A stretch of 64,000 nucleotides of DNA from Arachnopeziza araneosa (lineage: Eukaryota > Ascomycota > Leotiomycetes > Helotiales > Arachnopezizaceae), in the NCBI GenBank assembly GCA_003988855.1, contig QYAI01000117.1, positions 1 through 64,000 on the forward strand. Reading direction: 5' to 3'. Position 1 is the stretch's first letter. The number at the start of each line of letters is the position of its first letter. Both the position numbers and the translations under genes were made by a program. Positions 56,824 to 64,000 of the stretch are shown one piece after another. Below the pieces are notes generated by a model. That model did not search any database. It was not told where the DNA came from and worked only from the letters and a program-made list of their open reading frames with translations.

Positions 56824-58769
56824 TTACCACTCTGATACTTCTCCTGGGTTAGGTTTCTGTACTCGTACAATTTTGTCGCAGTTCAATAAACATAATGGAT
56901 CGAAGGCCAATTTCAGCTACAAGTGTTAGCAATAGCCATCCCTGAATAGGAAGATGCAAACCTTTCGCATAGCATCCACTGTCGTCTCTCCAAGTTCATG
57001 ATTCAGATAGTCTCTTTTCACTAAGCCGACGCCATGCTCTCCAGTGACAGTGCCTTCCATTTCCACCGCCTTCTTGACCATACGGTGAACCACCTCTTCT
57101 GCCTTTTTGCGGTCTTTGCTATTGTACAGCATAATAGCTATCGACTTTAGAGTATATCACAACATAGGTCAAGAAATCTTACTGTGGAAATTGCCATCCC
57201 CTACATGTCCAACTATTGCGGCAAAAAGGCCGCTTTTCGTTAGATCATCTTTTGTCTCTTCGATAATATCAGGTAATCGGCTGATGGGTACCGCTACATC
57301 GCCGGTCCACACGTGATCTGACTCGTTCTCTTTCATAGCAATCACACTCCAAAGAGCTTCTTTTCTCGCACTCCAAAGTTCGGTTTGTTCTGTCTCATTT
57401 TTGGCGAACTCGAATGTCTTGCTTCCAGTTGATTTGGCAAGCTTCTGAACGATCCCGATTTGCTCCTTGACCCCACTCTGGGTGCCAGCAAACTTGAAGA
57501 ATAGAGTTGGGGCCTCTGTCCAGATCTTGTCAGTATGGCCTGCCGCATTGATACATTTCATCTGCACATCATCCAGGATCTCGATGGCTGCGATTGGAAC
57601 ACCAGCACTGACAACCCTTGCCACACAGTCCGCAGCTTGTCTGACACTGCCAAAGCTGCAAACTGCGACCGAGGTAGTATTCGGTTTTGTAGTAACTTTC
57701 AATGTGGCCTCGGTGACTAAGCCTAGAGTACCTTCACTCCCGATGAACATTTTTGTCAGATCATATCCAGCACTACTCTTCCTCGGCCGTTGCCTGGTCT
57801 TGATGACAGTACCATCTGCAAGTACGACTGTCAAGCTTAACACCCATTCTCGCATTGTTCCGTATCGGTAGGCATTTGTCCCACTGCAGCCTGTCCCAAC
57901 CATACCACCAATCATTGCTCCTGGTCCTGGATCTGGAGGGAAGAAGAGGTTCTCTTTAGCTAGTTCTTCATTTAAGAGTTCCCATCCCACCGCTGGCTGT
58001 ACCACAACATCCATATCCTCTTTGTGTAACTTCAAGATTTTCCCCATCCTCCCAAAGTCGACACATATTCCTCCTCTTGTCGGCGCAAAATGTCCTTCCA
58101 GGCTCGTTCCCCCGCTATATCCAGTGACAGGAATGCGCCGTCTATGGCATATCTTCATAATCTGGCTAACTTCCTCAGTACTTGAAGGATATACCACCAA
58201 AAATGGTTTTTCGTCAGGATTTTGGATATGAGAGCTCCAATCACTCCCTCCATGATGGACTAAATCCGTTTCGATTGTTGAAACATTTCCTTCCCCAACT
58301 ACTTGCACAAAATCTGCCCATGCAGCTTCCAGATTCGAACCAGATACATTATGTTTAGGAGGAGTAGTCACAGCAAGGGGAACGGTAGAGGCTGTTGAGG
58401 GAGCCGTTCTCGATTGAGCGCCAAAATAATAGCCACCAATGGCAGCCGCAATAATTACTATTGATAGATTAGAAATCAAATCTAGACGGAGACGGCTGCG
58501 AGCCTACCGACGCTTGTTGCGATATTTCTCGGCGCGGAGCCTTCATCTCTCTCCTTGGAATACTTTTCCCTCTCCTGCCGTTCCTTAGCTAAACGTGCGG
58601 CAGTGCTCTCGTACAATTGACCTTTAAAGGATTTGCCTTCTGCAGGTGGTCTTTGCTGTGTCGATTCGTAGCGCAATTGTGTGAATCGCAGACAGGACGA
58701 TGATTGAAGAGAAGGTTTGCGAAGGGCAGTAAGAAGCGCGCTTGAGGGTGCTCGTTTTGGGAAGGACAT
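56824..58769 (-). CDS. DLD: D-lactate dehydrogenase (cytochrome), mitochondrial
   Basis: Exons 58508-58769, 57183-58457, 56962-57137 and 56824-56916; phases close; 601 residues. An Arg/Ser-rich mitochondrial presequence (MSFPKRAPSSALLTALRK) is followed by a single transmembrane helix (VIIAAAIGGYYFGA, about 88-101). The FAD-binding PCMH domain has PVTGYSGGTSLEGHF and PGAMIGGMVGTGCSGTNAYRYGTM. The C-terminal FAD-oxidase part has VGHVGDGNFHT split by an intron, then GTVTGEHGVGLVKRDYL. It oxidises D-lactate to pyruvate and passes electrons to cytochrome c at the inner membrane; it also clears D-lactate from the glyoxalase route. The last three introns or exons are tiny but restore the conserved C-terminus ending NPGEVSEW. 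Confidence 0.95.
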
Positions 58770-59212
58770 TTGGCTGGCCACAAGGGATTCGAAACTGTTA
58801 CATGTAGGTATAGGCAGAGAGAGAATTAGGCCAAACAACGAGGATGTAAAGGCAAGTATTGTCGGTCCTCTGGTTTGGTGCTGATTACCAGAGCTTCTTT
58901 TCCCAAGCCAAGCCAAGCCAAGGTGCCCTGAGCTTCCCCACATCAACACCTTTAGCGACGGCTTTAGCATCACGACATCAGCGCGTTATTTCCGCCATAG
59001 ACAAGTTGATCATTCATTGGACCAGAACACGATTCTCACAACGAAAATGTCTGATTGCTAACAAATCAATTTCTACAAATACCGCTCGTTGCGAGTCTTA
59101 GCAATATGGACGCCGGTAACGCCGACGCTACCAAATCCTAGGATATCTACATATAGGTTCATGGGCAATTGGAGACAAGACCAACAGTCAACAGAGGTTT
59201 GCACGGAGCAGC
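58770..59212. other. Intergenic, nothing recognised
   Basis: 443 bases: upstream of the D-lactate dehydrogenase gene and downstream of the Clr5-domain gene (both minus). Confidence 0.5.
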
Positions 59213-61222
59213 TTAGAGCTGCCCATTAGTCTTCCACGCATTTATCAACTGAACCGCAAAGGTGGGCTTCACGCCCTGGATTGCAGCTAGATAGGCCTCC
59301 AATTCTTCATCTTGATCAATTGGAAGAGTCATTTCATGTCCGGTTGGTTGTTTGATTACTCCTTCAACTCGAATAGCAATGGTGCCAGGAAATTTCATAG
59401 CTCCCAATTGTCTCAACTCCTCAACAGAAGTCGAGTTCAATGTACTAACCCAAACTCGATTCGGCGTTTGCACATCGGAGCTTGGGTGGAGTCGAAAGTA
59501 GATTGCAATGGATGCTGGCGATGGTGTAAACGAAGCCTGTGATTGAGTAGAATATTGCTGATTAGTGTATTGTTGATCGGTGAACTGGTTTTGAAGGCTA
59601 CGGGCCATTAGAGATGGGTCATTTGCAGCAGCTAAGAGAAGCGATGGATCGATTTGCATGTCGTTATGGTCAACCATTACTTGACTGTGAGGCTGGCTTT
59701 GAGCTTGTTGGGTTTGGGCTTGTTGTACACGGTTCAAGTTTGATTGAGAACGGGAAAGTGACCGTGAAGTAATTGTCTGTGGCTGCAATTGGTTCTGAGC
59801 TTGAGCCAGAGTAGCTGCTCGAATTAAGGAAGCATCAGGGGCGGTTTGGAAGGTGGTGTCCTCTGGGTCCCCAAAAGAACCCAGGCTCTGCTCTGGAGCG
59901 GTGAAATTCGAGTCAAACTTCTTCTTTCGTGTAGGGTCCCGCTTTGTTTGGTCGTCGCGAAGGCGCTTCATAACATCTCTGCAAAGGACCTCCATTGCTT
60001 TGACTTTCTCTTGATGCTGTGGGTCGGCATCTCCAGGTGCAAGAATATTTTGTAACAGCTCGGAAGCATTAATCCACTGAGCTTTTAATTCTTTCCAATG
60101 TTCTTCGCCAGCCTCAAGCTTGCTTGTAAAGTGGTCAGCTTTCAAGACTTGGTAGAATCCATTCCGTAACTGCCGTGACTCTTCTGGGTTGACGCCTAGA
60201 GCGTTCTTGGCCTCAGCTATTGTCATCCGTCGTTCCAATGTTCGCATTCTCTTTGTGACATCGCTACAGACCACATCCAACGCCAATTTCTTTGCTTCAG
60301 CATTCTCTTCATTCCCCCAGAATACAGACTGCAAATGCGAACTCTCTTGAACTAATCTATCCTTGGCAGCCTCCCACCGCTCCGGCCCCGCTATTGTCTT
60401 CTTGATGATATCGGATTCCTCGCAGATTCGCTGAAAACGAGCTCGAACGTCGCGATAAAGCCGGTTATCGAGGCTCAAGAATGCCTTGCTCTCGTCAATT
60501 GTAGTTTCAGAAGGGAATCGAGGAGGCCCGGGAGGATCAGCAGGGAGACCTGCCCAGCCACGAGTTCGACGACGACGTTTCCGAGTTGCCCAACGCTCGG
60601 CAGATTCTGCTTGTAGCTTCGACAACCTCTCCTGTCTCTTCTTCATCACTTCGGGGCTTAAAGGAGGAGATTCCTCTCGCGTCGATCTTGTGTTGGTAGT
60701 TTGTATTGTCAACTCCTCCATAGGCTCATCATCCACCTCAGCGTCTCCCATTTGTCCATCAGGATATAAGGCTTGTTGAAGTTGGGATATGACATCTTGA
60801 TCTGATTCTCTCTTCTTGGTCTTCATCCCATTCGGAACCCGGAGTAGCCATCTATTCTTCGCTCGGACTCGCATAAGCTCTCGTTCTTTGATATCGAAAC
60901 CTTCCTCGTTGAGAATGCGAAGCATTTCTCTTTGTGACGTATTGCAATCCCATAGCTGCTTGACCCGCTGAACGAGAGCGGCATTTTTGTGGGCAGGGTT
61001 CTGCTTCGAAGGGAAATCCCATCGTTTGAATTGAGTCTGGAAAGCTCGTTTGCTGTCAAGGTGAGCAAAGGGAGTCTACCATGCTGTAGGGGGAGGCATT
61101 AGGCACCTTGGAGCAAACTTGTGATGTTCCTTCATATATTCCATAATCTCTTCAAGAGATTTTTTCTCTTCAATGTACATGCGATAGCATATATCCTCCT
61201 TATTTTCCCAATCGTACACCAT
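59213..61222 (-). CDS. Clr5-domain protein
   Basis: Exons 61107-61222 and 59213-61052, intron 61053-61106, 651 residues. The first 55 residues form a Clr5 domain: YDWENKEDICYRMYIEEKKSLEEIMEYM, shown here only as landmarks Y3, W5, then FKRWDF after the splice. A second helix-turn-helix-like unit (residues about 62-112: LWDCNTSQREMLRIL, RAKNRW) follows. The middle is charged and helical with RKRRRRTRGW and two similar ERWEAAK.../EEHWKELK... segments that look like an internal repeat. A Gln-rich stretch precedes a compact C-terminal domain (GTIAIRVEGVIKQP). Clr5 was first named in fission yeast silencing and similar proteins act as transcription or chromatin factors; a nuclear role is likely. 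Confidence 0.82.
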
Positions 61223-61691
61223 CTTGACTGCAATGCACCCAAAGAAGGCGACTTGACGGTAGAAGTTGCGTTTCGATTCCTCTTCCTCAGAGGTAAATCA
61301 CGGTGACCGGTTTCTCCTCCTTCAACAGACTTTGCTGGGTTCTTGCGGCCTGAGGCAACAAGCCACCTTGTCAATGGGCGTCCAGTCACGTGAAGTGAGC
61401 TCAAACCTGCTTGGTGACATCAATTTCAAGTCCTCCCTTCTCACTAACCTTGGAATACAGGTTTCTTAGCTCCTGGTTGGCGAGGTATGTTCTGATACCA
61501 TATCTATCAGATTTCATATATCCTCATTATTGCTTTCCGTTCGAAATCTTTTCCCTCCCCTCTAGTTGGAACAAATCAGGCTTGATTGGCTCAAAGTCTT
61601 GAGACACTTACACCTGCTTGGTCTATAGATAACAATTCCACTGATCTTTACTCTTATCACGTTCTCATTCATTCGTCCCCCAACACTACCC
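61223..61691. other. Divergent promoter, nothing recognised
   Basis: 469 bases between the Clr5-domain gene (minus) and the glucanase gene (plus). Confidence 0.5.
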
Positions 61692-62795
61692 ATGGCTTCT
61701 ATGGATATCGAGATCCAAAACAAGACAAGCTCAAGTCAGGTGTATGCTTATATCACCGGTCAAGCTCTTGAACATGGCAACCACGTGTGTTTGATGAAAG
61801 CTGATGGAAAGACGCCATTCTACCCCGACTCACCGTCGGAGATCTTGCAGCCCATCACAGAAGACTGTGCTATCAAACTTGGGCAACCAGGTTCTTCAAC
61901 TGTTGTAACAATCCCGCAGTTGGCTGGTGGAAGAATTTGGTTCTCAATCGACAAGCAGTTGACCTTTCTTATCAATCCTGGTCCAGCGGTCGTCGAGCCC
62001 TCTGTAACCAATCCAACAGATCCAAACATCAACATTACTTGGGACTTCTGCGAGTTCACCTTTGCCAATAATTCGATCTACGCCAACATTTCCTACGTCG
62101 ATTTCATTTCGCTCTCAGTCTCGTTGACTCTGACGACAACCGATGGGGGTGTTCAGCAGGTTTTGGGCTTGAATCCAGATGGACTTTCTCATGTGGTTGA
62201 CGGTCTGAAGTCGCAGAATCTTACCGATAGTGCGGATTGGGAGAAACTGATCTATAGCGCTGACGGGAAAGAGCTTCGAGTCCTCAGCCCGAACAATGCT
62301 ATCGTCATGAGCGGCGGCAACCTCTTCAAAGGATACTATGACCCATATATTAACGAGGTGTACGAGAAGTACAAGCAAGCTCCACTGACGGTAAACACTC
62401 AAGCACAGTGGGGTGCTGTTCAAGCTCGGGTATCCAACGACAAATTGGAATTCCCCGGTGGAGCTTGCTTTCCGAAGCCGTCCACGGGTGACATCTTCGG
62501 ATGCAGTAGCGGTCCATTTGCAAGTAACGAAGGAGCATTGGGTCCTTTGACAGCAAGGCTTACAGCAGGGTTCAACAGGTCTACGCTCCTGTCGAACGAC
62601 AACCATCCGGATGATGAGAATTCAGCCAACTATTATAAACATCCAATTACCAACCATTATGCTCGATTGGTACACGAAGCAAACAAGGATGGTCGAGGAT
62701 ATGCTTTCCCTTACGATGATGTGTCTGGTGGAGGGATTGATCAATCTGGATTTGTCAATGGGTCGCCCAAATCATTTGTAGTAACGATTGGATGA
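61692..62795 (+). CDS. GH64 beta-1,3-glucanase, apparently without signal peptide
   Basis: Intronless, ATG at 61692, 367 residues. The sequence follows GH64 (thaumatin-like fold) glucanases: IEIQNKTSSSQVYAYITG, GGRIWFSIDKQLTFLINPG, WDFCEFTF, VDFISLSVSLTL and a C-terminal YARLVHEANKDGRGYAFPYDDV, the typical ending. Bacterial members release laminaripentaose from beta-1,3-glucan. The N-terminus (MASMDIEIQ) has no signal peptide, so export would be unconventional or an upstream exon is missing; several fungal GH64 proteins share this feature. Catalytic acids were not assigned. Confidence 0.88.
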   Translation: MASMDIEIQNKTSSSQVYAYITGQALEHGNHVCLMKADGKTPFYPDSPSEILQPITEDCAIKLGQPGSSTVVTIPQLAGGRIWFSIDKQLTFLINPGPAVVEPSVTNPTDPNINITWDFCEFTFANNSIYANISYVDFISLSVSLTLTTTDGGVQQVLGLNPDGLSHVVDGLKSQNLTDSADWEKLIYSADGKELRVLSPNNAIVMSGGNLFKGYYDPYINEVYEKYKQAPLTVNTQAQWGAVQARVSNDKLEFPGGACFPKPSTGDIFGCSSGPFASNEGALGPLTARLTAGFNRSTLLSNDNHPDDENSANYYKHPITNHYARLVHEANKDGRGYAFPYDDVSGGGIDQSGFVNGSPKSFVVTIG

Positions 62796-62998
62796 AAGTA
62801 TACCAATATATCACCAAAGGATTTTATATGGAGAGCTTTCAGGGAGCATAAGCACAGCGGGGGGTTCTTTTGGTATATACACCGGATTTTGATTCCTTAG
62901 CCTACACGTTACATAGCTTAGTTCCAATTGACATCATAGTTTGAGATGAGAACAAAATGAGCTTACTTCCAAACCCGGAGATTGAAATGTTGGTGTAG

Positions 62999-64000
62999 TC
63001 AATATTTTTTGAGCTGCACACGCAATGCTCGTGGCTCCAGTCTCGTCGCAATTCCGTTCTCCAATGTGAAGATGAACTCATCCATCGCTCTCCCACCATA
63101 TCTGTAATTATCAACTAAACCCCAAGTTGTACATGTTTGGCTGAAAATCCCATCTCCAAGTGTTTGCTTAGTTCCAAAAACAGCGCGCCATACCGTTGTA
63201 TCATTTGTTGTGATCCCTGTTGGATATAATCTAACGTCCGTGTTGTTGAACAAAAAAGCTGTTGTCAGCTCGGCAATCATATCCGCACCATTACTGATCC
63301 AGGACGAAATACCAAGTCCTGGGTGGTCGGGGTCGGTGGTGATTGTGATTGATGAGTTCAGAGACTCTGCCTTATAGGTCCCAGAATAGATGACGTTAGC
63401 CTCTTCTCTCGCGGCAGTTTCAAACGCTGGAAACATAATATCTGAGATCATGTTTGCAATCACTCTTGCATTGTAGCTGAGACCAGCTTGGAAGACGATC
63501 AACCCAATTTCCCAGTCTGGAACCAGCGCGAATTGAGACTCGTACAACCCAATCTCTCCATCCTTTGTATACAGATCCACAATCCGGTTCGGCATTTGCT
63601 TTCTAAGCACCTCCCATGGCGCTCCTACAGAAGTTGTCCAGCTAGAAGTGTGGGTTAATGGCCGCATCCATCGCCGTGTTTGAGTTGGATCAAGAAGCTC
63701 AGAGTTGAGAATGGATTTTCCAAATTTCGCCATATCATTAACAGATGAAAACATGTTCCCCGCACTGAAAGTGTTATTATGAGTTGTAGCTTTCGTGGTG
63801 TACTTACGGTCCCAGATCACCAAGTGAAGAACTCCAGCTACTATAGGTTGAATTGAAGGGAATGGCACCTCGGGTCGTATTTGGGACTGAGTAGGAGGTG
63901 CTGTTTAATCCAAGCTTTTGGATTATATCACTGTCCACCGTATCTGGAAACAACTGCCCCGTGAGAGCCTCAAGAGCATACGCGAAGAGCTGAAACGCTA
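62999..64000 (-). CDS. Beta-lactamase-related serine hydrolase, 5' end beyond window
   Basis: Exons 62999-63764 and 63808-64000, intron 63765-63807; partial at the window end. The fragment starts FQLFAYALEALTGQ, a standard helix of class C beta-lactamase/PBP-like proteins. It continues with KLGLNSTSY, DLGPAGNMFSSVNDMAKFG (joined by the splice), PWEV, TKDGEIGLYESQFALVPDWEIGLIVF (shown here as landmarks) and the beta-rich C-terminal domain. The SxxK catalytic serine lies upstream, outside the window. Fungal members hydrolyse esters, amides or lactams, and some belong to secondary-metabolite clusters. Confidence 0.88.

Noticed and set aside
1..64000. CRISPR arrays, insertion sequences, rRNA genes
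   Set aside because: None seen; the tandem repeats present are minisatellites without spacers, and the window is eukaryotic nuclear DNA.

Overview
This window is nuclear DNA of a filamentous ascomycete. Genes are broken by 43-90 bp introns with GT-AG ends, and the gene set is typical of that group: a Kin4-type kinase, GWT1, a HET-domain gene, a Zn2Cys6 regulator, a DHA1 transporter, GH64 and a Clr5-domain protein. A Leotiomycete is my guess from the look of the proteins; the sequence alone does not prove it. I joined exons by hand, and in most multi-exon models every exon phase closes.

Layout. 1-8 kb: a low-complexity protein with a heptapeptide minisatellite, repeat-rich spacer, a protealysin-like M4 metallopeptidase and a possible micro-gene. 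8.8-18.6 kb: Kin4/KfsA kinase, a long leader or intergenic stretch, GWT1 and a Cys-rich single-pass membrane protein. 18.9-28.2 kb: a block that looks like fungal self/non-self recognition. It holds a three-domain protein (helical N-terminus, degenerate kinase, ZZ finger), a divergent gene pair sharing a duplicated C-terminal motif that resembles HET-s-type amyloid motifs, and a HET-domain gene. 29-39 kb: a tiny membrane protein, a broken DUF6536-like gene, a visibly G+C-richer convergent pair (MFS transporter and Zn2Cys6 regulator), then a gene graveyard with three relics. 40-47 kb: SPRY protein, amidase and a VCX1-like Ca2+/H+ exchanger that seems to need a 3-nt exon. 49-55 kb: a 1173-residue secreted Ser/Thr-rich protein and a decayed multi-pass membrane gene. 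56-64 kb: a possibly myristoylated SAM-like protein, D-lactate dehydrogenase, a Clr5-domain protein, GH64 glucanase and the 3' part of a beta-lactamase-related hydrolase that runs off the window.

The most interesting unit is the divergent pair at 23.7-25.7 kb. The right-hand gene has the length and plan of a HET-S-like cell-death protein (helical domain followed by two motif copies). The left-hand gene carries the same module twice, followed by a C-terminal CaaX box, and has no NLR domain. If the motif is amyloid, this would be a two-component signalling pair in which the partner is a lipid-anchored small protein instead of an NLR.
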